DNA from: Cytobacillus sp. NCCP-133
Lineage (GTDB): Bacteria; Bacillota; Bacilli; Bacillales; Cytobacillaceae
Length of the DNA: 64,000 nucleotides
Reading direction: 5' to 3'
Assembly: GCF_026011715.1 (NCBI RefSeq)
Contig: NZ_BRVM01000012.1
Coordinates: forward strand, 62,001-126,000
Shown here: piece after piece, positions 48,876-57,300 of the stretch
Position numbering within the stretch: the stretch's first letter is position 1
Layout: each line of letters opens with the position of its first letter
Program-made: the position numbers and the translations under genes
The notes under the pieces: generated by a model
What the model was told of the DNA's origin: nothing
The model's input: the letters and a program-made list of their open reading frames with translations, nothing else
Databases searched by the model: none

Positions 48876-49058
48876 ATTTTTTTCAATAAAAAAGGACAAG
48901 ACGACAAGCCTGAAGTTGTACTAATGGACACAGAGGTATTTGCCTGTAATAGCTGCAATGGCTGGATGAGAAAAGATTTTGCCTCTGAGGATTTAAAATG
49001 CCCATTATGCGGTGATGAAACAACTGCAGAGATGAGGGAATTGCCGCAAATTCAATAG
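48876..49058 (+). CDS. ydjO: YdjO-like zinc-ribbon protein with an apparent ATT start
   Basis: 60 residues reading (M)FFNKKGQDDKPEVVLMDTEV followed by FACNSCNGWMRKDF and KCPLCGDETTAEMRELPQIQ. The CxxC…CPLC pair and the WMR motif fit cold-inducible YdjO-type proteins. No ATG, GTG or TTG exists in frame between the stop at 48852-48854 and the start of the family homology; an ATT at 48876-48878 lies exactly 7 nt after AAGGGGGC (48861-48868). An internal ATG at residue 16 would remove conserved residues. A terminator follows. Confidence 0.7.
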   Translation: MFFNKKGQDDKPEVVLMDTEVFACNSCNGWMRKDFASEDLKCPLCGDETTAEMRELPQIQ

Positions 49059-49067
49059 TTTTTTATC

Positions 49068-49106
49068 AAAGAAGACTGTTGTCAAAAAGATAACAGTCTT
49101 TCATAT
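49068..49106 (+). terminator. Rho-independent terminator
   Basis: AAGACTGTT and AACAGTCTT pair around 11 nt; TTCAT follows. Confidence 0.7.
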
Positions 49107-49163
49107 TGGTAAATTTTTTGCTGTACACACCGGACAGTACTAGTTTTGAATTCACACAGCTTA

Positions 49164-49406
49164 TTAATAATCCCCATATAATTCCTGGAAGGCTTGCTCG
49201 GCATCCTTCTCAGAAGAAAACAAAGCATCGTCCTCTTCGATCAAATGAAATGATTCGTTAAGAAATAGAGCTACAGCGTTCGGATCTTTTGGATGAGGAA
49301 CAATTACAGCAGGACGTACATTTGCTACACTTGGGGTATGGGGGTTATGGTAAATAACAAAAACCTCATCTCCGGCTGTCACATTTTTGGGATCGATTGT
49401 TTCCAT
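49164..49406 (-). CDS. splA: SplA-like regulator
   Basis: 80 residues; GDEVFVIYHNPHTPSVANV near 12-30 and VALFLNESFHLIEEDDALF near 45-63 follow SplA, a TRAP-like small protein that represses splB (spore photoproduct lyase) in B. subtilis. AGGAGGAG precedes the ATG. splB would be expected directly downstream, but the downstream gene on this strand is only the 46-residue protein at 48630. It is 28 bp after another small gene, so the two may be co-transcribed. Confidence 0.8.
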   Translation of the reverse strand: METIDPKNVTAGDEVFVIYHNPHTPSVANVRPAVIVPHPKDPNAVALFLNESFHLIEEDDALFSSEKDAEQAFQELYGDY

Positions 49407-49434
49407 TCTTTTTCACTCCTCCTATCTCACTGCT

Positions 49435-49623
49435 TTAAAGATTTTCGTTTTGCTGTCCAATTTCCTTCGCCCCTAAAATTGCATTTGCTGTTTCCAGCTG
49501 TTCATGTCCGTTGACTGAATCCCCGACAGCATTTTTTAAATTTGGAAATCTGCCGTCTGTATCAACTGTGACCATTTCGTCTTTGGGTGCATGTGTTAAA
49601 TATTTTTCAGCTTTTTCACTCAT
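49435..49623 (-). CDS. Small acidic protein upstream of splA, unknown
   Basis: 62 residues: MSEKAEKYLTHAPKDEMVTV, then DGRFPNLKNAVGDSVNGHEQ. AAAGGAG precedes the ATG at 49623 by 8 nt; the TTG one codon upstream is less likely. Hydrophilic, no membrane segment. Probably co-transcribed with splA, 28 bp downstream. No family recognised. Confidence 0.6.
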   Translation of the reverse strand: MSEKAEKYLTHAPKDEMVTVDTDGRFPNLKNAVGDSVNGHEQLETANAILGAKEIGQQNENL

Positions 49624-49819
49624 CAAAATTACTCCTTTAGACTCATTAATTCAGTGGCTTGTCCTATAAGTTTTCTCTAGCCCAGCATGCAATATGCAAC
49701 CATATTAATCCTTGAGGAAATGAAAAATTAATCTTTGTAATCTGAATTTTAAAAAAGAGATGTTACAAAGGACAAAAAATAAAGAATGCTAAAAACGATG
49801 ATTAGATCTCCTAAGATGT

Positions 49820-49861
49820 TAACAGAAAAACTCCTCCGGTTTGTGGAGGGATTTTTCTGTT
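49820..49861. terminator. Bidirectional terminator
   Basis: AACAGAAAAACTCCTCC and GGAGGGATTTTTCTGTT arms; follows the oligoendopeptidase remnant on the minus strand. Confidence 0.75.
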
Positions 49862-50410
49862 ATTCAAAGCTGTTATCCAATTCATCAACCAGTGTTCCTA
49901 CATAGCACACTGCTTTACGGACCGCTTCTGGCTTGGACATGTCGATTCCAGCACTTTATAAACGTTCAAGCGGCTTTTTTGTTCCAACTGCTTTCAGAAC
50001 ATCCAGCCAGCGGCCAACAGCAGCCTGTACTTCGTCTTTTATGTACTGTGCCATTGCGGTAGAGGCAGTTAATCCTGCAGAATAGGTATATGGATACAAT
50101 CCCCTATAATAATGCGGCTGTCTCATACATATCAACGCTGCTTTTCCATCCAAATTAACTGAATCTTCCCAGAAAGGTGCTAAGAGTTTCATTTTTTGGT
50201 CTGATAGCGTTTTTGCAGTTAGTGGCACACCTTGTTCAGCAAGGCTATACACTCTGCGCTGAACATTCAAGAAGGTGAGTAACAAAATTGTGATAATACT
50301 TCCAAGAAGCTGGAGGATTCACCCAGCACTTCATTCTTCTATCTTCAGATCTTTTCATTAAATACTGTCCTAAAAGCAACTCATTGAGAATACGGGCGTC
50401 ATAAAAGGTT
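49860..50410 (-). pseudogene. pepF: C-terminal remnant of oligoendopeptidase F
   Basis: Pieces of the M3-family C-terminal domain are visible: FYDARILNELLLGQYLMKRS near 50350-50409, QRRVYSLAEQGVPLTAKTL, HYYRGLYPYTYSAGLTAST and RWLDVLKAVGTKKPLE, then SAGIDMSKPEAVRKAV after an in-frame TAA near 49970, ending SFE. Frames change around 50285. The N-terminal two thirds, including the HEXXH zinc site, are gone. Non-functional. Confidence 0.85.
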
Positions 50411-50447
50411 TATTGCCAGATAGCTGCCTAATCAATTTGCAAAAAAA

Positions 50448-50480
50448 TAAAACGGAAGGAACGCTACCCTTCCGTTAATC
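50448..50480 (-). terminator. Terminator of yhfH
   Basis: ACGGAAGG and CCTTCCGT pair; on the minus strand TTTTATTTTTTT follows, just past the yhfH stop. Confidence 0.85.
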
Positions 50481-50484
50481 ACAA

Positions 50485-50619
50485 CTATTCCATTTTCTTT
50501 GAAAGACAGCGATCACATTCCATTAAATAAGACTCTGCCTGCTCCTTTACTGTTTGGCCACACTCCGGACATACCTTTTTAGGAATGGTTCTAAAGAATT
50601 CAACTGGACTTTTAATCAT
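50485..50619 (-). CDS. yhfH: YhfH-like small zinc-ribbon protein
   Basis: 44 residues: MIKSPVEFFRTIPKKVCPEC, then CDRCLSKKME. Two CxxC pairs suggest one zinc ion. The KSPVEFFRxxPKKxCxxCG pattern is that of YhfH-type proteins of bacilli, function unknown. AGGAGG lies 8 nt before the ATG and a strong terminator follows. Confidence 0.78.
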   Translation of the reverse strand: MIKSPVEFFRTIPKKVCPECGQTVKEQAESYLMECDRCLSKKME

Positions 50620-50907
50620 GGTTTTTTCCTCCTTTTTATAATACAGTTAATTTTATTATCTCCTGTTATAGAACAGTATATCCTATCTAATTTCAAATGT
50701 GAAGTCCCTTAACGAAATTTTTTAAAAATTTTATCTATTATAAAAGGGGAAAATGCTTATAGTTTCCTCTTTATAAGCAAATAGGTATATAAGTTTATAA
50801 CAAAACATGAGTTAAACTACTTTTTTTCTTTAACCTCTTCCATGGCGGTTAGGTTTCCATTACAATCATATTTGAAACTGTTCGCTTAAGGAGGGTGAGA
50901 GCCCGTA

Positions 50908-53067
50908 ATGACAGAAATAATTGTGTCTTTTAACCCTATATTAATATTTGTGGCCGTGATCTTGACCTTTATGGCTTCTTATACAGCATTAGATTTATTT
51001 ATTTTAATAAAGTCCTCAGATAGAAATCAGAGATTCTTATTCCTGGGAGGCACTTTTTCTCTGGGAATTGGCATTTGGATCATGAACTTCATTGGAATGG
51101 TCGCAATTAATATCAGCGCCTCAGGAAACTATAATATCCCTCTTACGGTTTTATCCATGGTTTTTGGCATTTCCTTTACAGGTATGGCCTTTAATACTGT
51201 GATTGAACGGCAGCCGAAAACAAATAATCTTGTTACTGGAAGCTTTTTTTTAACAATGGCTGTTCTATCTATTCACGTTACAGGGATGTATGCCATGGGC
51301 ATGAATGTCCAATTCAATCCGATTGTCTTCATCATTTCAACACTGCTTATTTTCGTATCATTTTTATTTTCACTTTGGATGCTGTTCTATTCGAGAAATC
51401 TAGCTTATTCCAAGCATATCTGGATTAAACCTTTAAGTGCACTTATTGTTACAGGAGCAATTGTCGAAGGTTATTTTCTCCTTATACACTCATCTTCCTT
51501 TTATTCAAATGGCGAGATCGAACAAGTTGGGGCTTCTCCAGAATCATTCCTTATCTATATGGTATTCTTCGCCACCATTCTCATTCTGAGCGGTCTTATT
51601 GCATCCAGTACATTAATCAGCAAGCGCTTGGAAACAAGCGACACCCATTTAAAGGATATACAAGCAGCACTTGATGAATCTTCCATTGTTGCAATTACAG
51701 ATCCAAAAGGAATTATTACTTATGTAAATGATAAATTTGTTGAAATTTCTAAGTATGGGGAAGAAGAGCTGCTTGGAAAGAATCACAATATCTTGAATTC
51801 TGGCTATCACTCCCCTGAATTTTTCCGTGATCTTTGGAAAATAATTGAATCGGGTAAAATATGGCGCGGCGAAATCCGTAATAGAGCAAAAGATGGAAGC
51901 TACTACTGGGTGGAGACCACGATTGTCCCATTTCTTAATAATAAGAACAAACCATTTCAATATGTTTCTATCAGAACAGACATAACTGCTTTAAAATCAG
52001 CTGAAGCAAACCTTAAGGATTCATTAAAAGAAATTAAGGAGATTAAATTTGCGCTTGATCAATCCTCTATTATCGCATTTACAGATGAAAAGGGGATCAT
52101 AACCAGTGTCAATGACATGTTCTGTGAAATTTCCAAATATAGCAGGGAAGAATTAATTGGTCGAAGCCATTCTATTTTAAATTCCGGTCTTCACTCAAAG
52201 GAGTTTTTCAATAATTTATGGAAAACAATTGGCCAGGGGGATGTATGGAAAGGCGAAATCCGGAATAAAGCAAAAGATGGCACTTATTATTGGGTACACA
52301 CCACAATTGTTCCGTTTTTAAACGAGAAGGGCAAACCTTATCAATACTTAGCGATCAGGAATGATATTACGGAACGCAAGAAAACGGAAGAAGTACTGCA
52401 CCGCCAGGATAAGCTTGCTGCTGTTGGTCAGCTTGCTGCTGGAGTAGCGCACGAAATCCGCAATCCTTTAACTTCCATGAAGGGATACACCGAATTCCTT
52501 CAGCTAGATGAAACGAATGAAGAACGGCAGGAATTCCTTCACATTATTCTTGATGAAATTGAGCGGGTAAATAATATTGTAGAAGACTTTCTGGTTCTGG
52601 CCAAACCAAAAGCAGTTGAACTGGAAGAAAAGAATATCATTCCTGTCATTAAGAATGTTCTCTCATTAGTGGAGTTTGAAGCCCGTAAACGCAACGTGAA
52701 AATTCATTTTGAATACGAACAAGATATTATCCAAATCGAATGTGATGAAAACCGTCTGAAACAAGTGTTTTTGAATTTTGTTAATAATGGAATTGAAGCC
52801 ATGCCAGATGGAGGAGACATTACTTTCCGTGCAAATATTATTAATAACCAAGTCCAAATATCCATACAAGACACAGGAGTAGGGATACCAGAAGACAAGC
52901 TAAAAAAGATTGGGGAACCATTCTATACAACAAAGAAAAATGGAAATGGACTCGGGCTCATGGTTAGCTTTAAAATCATTGAGAGCCATAGTGGCAAAGT
53001 CTATATTGAAAGCGAATTGAATAAAGGAACTACATTCAATATTCTATTGCCGGCAAAGACGGCCTAG
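50908..53067 (+). CDS. MHYT-PAS-PAS sensor histidine kinase
   Basis: 719 residues. The first 240 contain about seven membrane helices of MHYT type, but the first signature is degenerate (WIMNFIGMVA; Asn for His) while the second keeps HVTGMYAMGM. Two nearly identical PAS domains follow (FVEISKYGEEELLGKNHNIL and FCEISKYSREELIGRSHSIL, each with a PAC segment RDGSYYWVETT-like), then HisKA with His515 (LAAGVAHEIRNPLTSMKGY) and HATPase (NNGIEAMPDGG, GNGLGLMVSFKIIESH). The HisKA type matches sporulation kinases such as KinA/KinE. GGAGGGTG precedes the ATG. No response regulator is adjacent. Confidence 0.9.
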   Translation: MTEIIVSFNPILIFVAVILTFMASYTALDLFILIKSSDRNQRFLFLGGTFSLGIGIWIMNFIGMVAINISASGNYNIPLTVLSMVFGISFTGMAFNTVIERQPKTNNLVTGSFFLTMAVLSIHVTGMYAMGMNVQFNPIVFIISTLLIFVSFLFSLWMLFYSRNLAYSKHIWIKPLSALIVTGAIVEGYFLLIHSSSFYSNGEIEQVGASPESFLIYMVFFATILILSGLIASSTLISKRLETSDTHLKDIQAALDESSIVAITDPKGIITYVNDKFVEISKYGEEELLGKNHNILNSGYHSPEFFRDLWKIIESGKIWRGEIRNRAKDGSYYWVETTIVPFLNNKNKPFQYVSIRTDITALKSAEANLKDSLKEIKEIKFALDQSSIIAFTDEKGIITSVNDMFCEISKYSREELIGRSHSILNSGLHSKEFFNNLWKTIGQGDVWKGEIRNKAKDGTYYWVHTTIVPFLNEKGKPYQYLAIRNDITERKKTEEVLHRQDKLAAVGQLAAGVAHEIRNPLTSMKGYTEFLQLDETNEERQEFLHIILDEIERVNNIVEDFLVLAKPKAVELEEKNIIPVIKNVLSLVEFEARKRNVKIHFEYEQDIIQIECDENRLKQVFLNFVNNGIEAMPDGGDITFRANIINNQVQISIQDTGVGIPEDKLKKIGEPFYTTKKNGNGLGLMVSFKIIESHSGKVYIESELNKGTTFNILLPAKTA

Positions 53068-53097
53068 CCAATCCATAAAGGGTTGGCTTTTTTACAT
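53066..53097 (+). terminator. Rho-independent terminator
   Basis: AGCCAA and TTGGCT pair around 11 nt, followed by TTTTT. Confidence 0.75.
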
Positions 53098-53183
53098 TAT
53101 AAATTCACTAAATATTCTAAATTATTTGTTCTAATCAATTAAGATTGCCTTTAAAATAAACATATATAGATATTAATAAGAAC

Positions 53184-54719
53184 TTGCCGAATATTACACA
53201 TGCTTTAATAACGGATGGGTGTGTGTATTTTATGCATGTCAAAGAGGGGGGAATTACATGGATGCAGCAGAGCAAGTCAAACCAGTATGCGGTTATTGCG
53301 GTAACACTGGACGATTTCGATCAAGCAGAAGTACTTCTCCTCATGGGTTCCAATACAACTGAAGCTCATCCCATCATCGCCAACCGAATGAAAAAGGCCG
53401 CAAAAAACGGCCTTAAAATCATAATTGCCGATCCGAGAAAAATTGATATGGTGAAAGTCGCCCACCGACATCTGCAAATAAATATTGGATCCGACATAGC
53501 CCTAATCAATGCATTAATTCATACCATCATTAAAGAAGGCCATTATGATGCAGAGTTCATTAAAGCAAACACCATTGATTTCGAATCACTGAAACAGCTG
53601 GTTAGCCAATATACACCGGAAAAAGCGGCTGAAATAACCGGTTTGTTACCGGAGGAAATTATCGAAACAGCAAGGGAATATGCATCTGCAAGCAATAGCA
53701 TGATTGCCTATACACTTGGAATTACAGAACACCATTGTGGGGTTAACAATGTTTTCAATATCGCTAATTTAGCCCTTCTAACCGGACATATCGGCAAAAA
53801 AGGCAATGGCATCATGCCGTTAAGGGGCCAAAATAATGTACAGGGTGCCGGAGACATGGGGTGCCTCCCAAATCTTTTGCCGGGGTCTGTGAGCATTACA
53901 GATGAAACGGTTGTACAGGATATTTTTCTGACTGAGACAGCGAAGCTTGCCGATGTCGTGCTTCCTGCAAGATCCTGGGGTGAATCCGATGGGACATATA
54001 CAAATACAGACCGGCGAATACAAAGAGCCAGAATAGCGGTTGAATCCCGCCCGAACGTAAAAGAGGATTGGGAAATCCTATGTGAACTTTCAGCAAAAAT
54101 GGGCTACTCCATGAACTATGCTAAAAGCGAGGAGATTTGGGATGAAGTAAGAAAGCTTGCATGGGAGATGTATGGAGGCATTTCTTACAGCCGGTTGGAG
54201 AACGGTTATGCAATCCATTACCCATGCCCTGATGAAAATCATCCTGGCACCCATATCCTGCATCAGCATCTTCACGAACACAAGAGTGTCCAATCCAGAA
54301 AATCTCCTTTTGTGCCTGTTGGCTATACTCCGCCAATTGAATTGCCGGATAAAGATTATCCTTTTACTTTAACAACAGGCAGAAGATATGAGACCTATAA
54401 CACACATACGCAAACCCGCCTTTATGCTGAAGGTGTAAAAATAAAACAGATTGAAGAAACGCTGGATGTGCATCCTGCCGATGCAGCCTTACTCGGCATT
54501 AAAAATGGAGAAACCGTCCAAGTTTCTTCAAGGAGAGGGTCACTTGAGGTCAAAGTGAAAATAACGGAACAAGTTGTTCCTGGCCTTGTCTTCATGAGCT
54601 TTCATTGGTACGAGGTACCAACAAATGTTCTTACTATTAATGAATACGACCCTATTTCAGGCACAGCAGAGTTTAAAGCATGTGCTGTAAAAATAGTGCC
54701 GATAGACAAACAGGATTAA
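53184..54719 (+). pseudogene. Formate dehydrogenase alpha-subunit remnant with two deletions
   Basis: 511 open codons of a molybdopterin oxidoreductase of YrhE/YjgC type (normally near 980). The iron-sulfur part and the active-site Cys/SeCys region are missing; homology starts near residue 43 (DDFDQAEVLLLMGSNTTEAH). A second deletion joins GCLPNLLPGSVSITDET to VVQDIFLTETAKLADV, removing about 60-70 residues of the second pterin domain. The C-terminal half is well kept (ITEHHCGVNNVFNIANLA, TTGRRYETYNTHTQTR). The start is a TTG without a good ribosome site. Almost surely inactive. Confidence 0.85.
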
Positions 54720-54737
54720 TCAAACGAAATATACTCT

Positions 54738-54774
54738 TATGAAGGGCTGTTGCAAATGACAGCTCTTTTTTTAT
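54738..54774 (+). terminator. Terminator-like hairpin
   Basis: AGGGCTGT and ACAGCTCT pair around about 8 nt, followed by TTTTTTT. Confidence 0.7.
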
Positions 54775-55059
54775 AAGGCTGTTTTCGCAAGGGGTGTTGC
54801 TTACAAACTAATTTTACTAACTGAGTTGATTGGAGAGGAAGGCACTTGATCCTCGAAAATGCTGACGCATTTCCTTCGTGCGGTGTTCATTCGAGGAAGC
54901 TTATTCAATGTCCTGCGGGAAGAGAGGGTGCGGGAGACCCCACAGGCGTGAAACGCCGAGGAGGCTTCCGTTCCTCCCCGCGGAAAGCAAGTGACTGGAG
55001 CGGAAATCAACGGGCAAGCTTTATAGTCCAAAAACAACAATCTATACGAAAAGAGCCTT
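54775..55059. repeat. MITE-like Bacillaceae repeat with inverted ends
   Basis: The outer ends AAGGCTGTTTTCG and (reverse complement of the other end) AAGGCTCTTTTCG are inverted repeats; inside them GTTGATTGGAG… and, inverted, GTTGATTTCCGCTCC form a second pair. The GC-rich core (CCTGCGGGAAGAG, GAGGAGGCTTCCG, CCGCGGAAAGCAAGTG) matches a dispersed intergenic element I recall from many Bacillus genomes. About 60 bp near 54852-54910 is not part of the usual core. No protein encoded. Confidence 0.8.
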
Positions 55060-55069
55060 TTATAAAAAA

Positions 55070-56177
55070 TTTAACGTACTTCCGAAAGAAGTCTCCCTCT
55101 TCAAGCGTGTGAAGGGTGAAGCCCAATGGTAAGGGGGAGATGAATTTCGGTTGGCGATAGCCCAAAGGCTTTTTCTCTTGTCTTTTTGCTTAACATGGTA
55201 TAATCAGTATCATAAAGGATAAGGACTGATTTAACATTGAAATTAGACAGCAATAATCATTCAGTGTTCTTGATGTATAACACCTTGTGTTAGTTGTGAA
55301 GTATCGAGGGAAAGTAATAGATGATACTATTTCAGACTATGCCAAAGATCAATTTGTATCTTTGAGTGAGAAATATAATATTACATTAGGTCGAATGGAA
55401 CCACGATATTGACCATGTTCATATTTTGTTCAAAGCACACAACCCAACAGTGAATGATCGAAATTCATCAATTCCTATAAAAGTGCTAGTTCAAGACTAA
55501 TCAAGAAGGAGGGAAAACCTCCTACTCCTGCTAAATATAAGAAGGAATTTGAATGGCTAAAGGAAGTAGACTCTTTAGCGTTGGCGAACGCTCAACTAAA
55601 CTTAGATAAGGCATATAAAGCCTTCTTCAAAGGGAATGCCAAGTTCCCAAAGTTCAAAAGGAAACGACACAAACAAAGCTACACAACAAATGTCGTAAAC
55701 GGTAATATTCAATTGTTGGATGGTCATATCAAATTACCTAAATTGAAAATGGTCAAAATCAAGCAACATCAAGAAATCCCTTCTGAATACAAAATCAAAT
55801 CTTGTACACTATCAATGACTTCATCAGGAAAATACTATATTTCTATTCCTGCAGAGTATGAGAAGGAGATTGAAATCAAAAAAATTGAAAAAGTAGTTGG
55901 GCTAGATTTTGCGATGGATGGGTTGTTTGTTGATAGCGAGGGTGAGAAAGCCAATTATCCAAAGTTTTATCGACAAATGCTTGCGAAATCAGCAAAAGAA
56001 CAACGCAACCTTTCTCTTAAAAAGAAAGGTTCTTCAAATTGGAATAAACAACGTATTCGAGTAGCTAAAATTCAAGTAGCTTGGTCAATTTCGTTAGCTA
56101 CCAAAAGTGGCGATTACCCAAGAAGCCCCCACTTCAAGCAACCAGCAAGGGGGTGGTATGTAGTGGGAGTAGTTCAC
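55070..56177 (+). mobile_element. Relic of an IS200/IS605-family element
   Basis: Contains decayed tnpA, part of tnpB and, at 56121-56177, a right end with GAAGCCCCCACTTCAAGC…AGGGGGTGG…GTAGTGGGAGTAGTTCAC, the hairpin type that ends IS605 elements and forms the 3' part of the omega RNA. A similar hairpin (AAGTCTCCCTCTTCAAGCG…AAGGGGGAGA, 55085-55143) lies at the left side. The left boundary is uncertain; TTTAA at 55070-55074 could be the target motif. Confidence 0.75.
55085..55143 (+). other. Second IS605-like end hairpin
   Basis: AAGTCTCCCTCTTCAAGCG pairs across to AAGGGGGAGA and shares the GAAG-C-CCC-CTTCAAGC pattern with the right end at 56121-56177. It could be the left end of this relic or the right end of a second, lost element. 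Confidence 0.45.
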
Positions 56178-56231
56178 CTCTTTCTATTAAAAACGCTGAA
56201 TCAGCAATGTTTCAATGAACTTTCATTATAA
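55237..56231 (+). pseudogene. Fused remnants of tnpA and tnpB
   Basis: From a TTG at 55237 the IS200 transposase starts (LKLDSNNHSVFLMY), shifts frame (HLVLVVKYRGKVIDDTISDY, then NHDIDHVHILFKAH with the HUH histidines), and ends in YKSASSRLIKKE. That frame runs directly into TnpB sequence (PAKYKKEFEWLKEVDSLALA) near 55520, so a deletion removed the end of tnpA and the start of tnpB. TnpB continues with KGNAKFPKFKRKRH and the RuvC-I aspartate (VVGLDFAMDGL) to about 56085, after which the rest of the nuclease is deleted. Both proteins are inactive. Confidence 0.8.
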
Positions 56232-56388
56232 TTATCAAAAAATAATTCATTGAATAATCTGTTAATTTGACATACGGCTGTTATATCCGTAACGGGAATA
56301 TTATCTCTTTGTTCTTTTAATGAAAAAAATCCATGTTATTATTAATCTCGTTAGCTCAAAACAAGCTATACAGGAGGTTTTTAACAAC

Positions 56389-57249
56389 ATGAAAAAATCA
56401 ATATTATCTTTTGTAGCCGCTGCCGCAATTACAGGAACAGCTGGCGCAAATGTTCAAGCAGAAGATGTAACAGTAAAAAAAGGCGATACTTTATGGGAGT
56501 TTTCCCAGCAATATAATACACCCGTTGAAATGATCAAAGAATGGAACGGTTTGACTTCTCACATCATCCATCCTCAGGACATACTTGAAGTATATCCGGA
56601 AAAAAAATACATAGTATCAAAAGGCGATACTTTATGGGATATAGCCAGAGAACATAATGTAACAGTGGACGCAATTAAAGAATGGAATAGCTTAAAGTCT
56701 GATTTGATTTTCCCAGACCAGAAATTAACATTGTATCCAAATGCAAAAGCAGTAAAAGCTGTTTCGGGCACACCAGCTAAAGCAGCCGCGCGTAAAGTTT
56801 CCAATGAAAAGCCTGCTGAAACAGCTCAGCCTGAAGCAGAATTTAAACCGGCTGATGAAACGGCTCAGTCTGAAGCGGAATCCAACCCGGCTGATGAGAC
56901 AGCTCAGCCTGAAGCAGAATCTAAACCGGCTGATGAGGCAGCTAATGAGGAAAAAGCGCAAGAAGTTCTTACTATGGAAGCAACTGCCTATACAGCTAAT
57001 TGTGAAGGCTGCTCAGGAATCACTGCTACAGGCATTAACCTGAAGGAAAATCCAAACGAAAAGGTAATCTCTGTTGATCCCAATGTGATCCCTCTTGGAA
57101 CAAAGGTTCGTGTTGAAGGCTACGGTGAAGCCATTGCTGGGGATACAGGCGGTGCCATCAAAGGCAATAAGATTGATATTTTTATGCCATCAAAAGATGA
57201 TGCAATCAACTTTGGAAAAAAAACGGTTAAAGTAACAATTCTTGATTGA
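56389..57249 (+). CDS. Secreted two-LysM, 3D-domain protein (YocH-like)
   Basis: 286 residues from the ATG at 56389. Signal peptide to about residue 24 (…TGTAGANVQA), two LysM domains (VKKGDTLWEFSQQYNT; VSKGDTLWDIAREHNV), an Ala/Pro/Glu linker with a 13-residue repeat (ADETAQSEAESNP / ADETAQPEAESKP), and a C-terminal 3D domain (ATAYTANCEGCSGITATGIN to AGDTGGAIKGNKIDIF), the catalytic fold of some muralytic transglycosylases. CAGGAGG precedes the ATG by 11 nt; the longer frame start at 56320 is not supported. Acts on the cell wall. Confidence 0.88.
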   Translation: MKKSILSFVAAAAITGTAGANVQAEDVTVKKGDTLWEFSQQYNTPVEMIKEWNGLTSHIIHPQDILEVYPEKKYIVSKGDTLWDIAREHNVTVDAIKEWNSLKSDLIFPDQKLTLYPNAKAVKAVSGTPAKAAARKVSNEKPAETAQPEAEFKPADETAQSEAESNPADETAQPEAESKPADEAANEEKAQEVLTMEATAYTANCEGCSGITATGINLKENPNEKVISVDPNVIPLGTKVRVEGYGEAIAGDTGGAIKGNKIDIFMPSKDDAINFGKKTVKVTILD

Positions 57250-57259
57250 TAGACTGAAA

Positions 57260-57300
57260 GAATGGAAGGCTCCTGGAATGGTGCCCTTCCTTTTTCTATT
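57260..57300. terminator. Terminator between convergent genes
   Basis: GGAAGG and CCTTCC pair around about 16 nt, followed by TTTTTC; adjacent to the stop of the coiled-coil gene. Confidence 0.65.
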
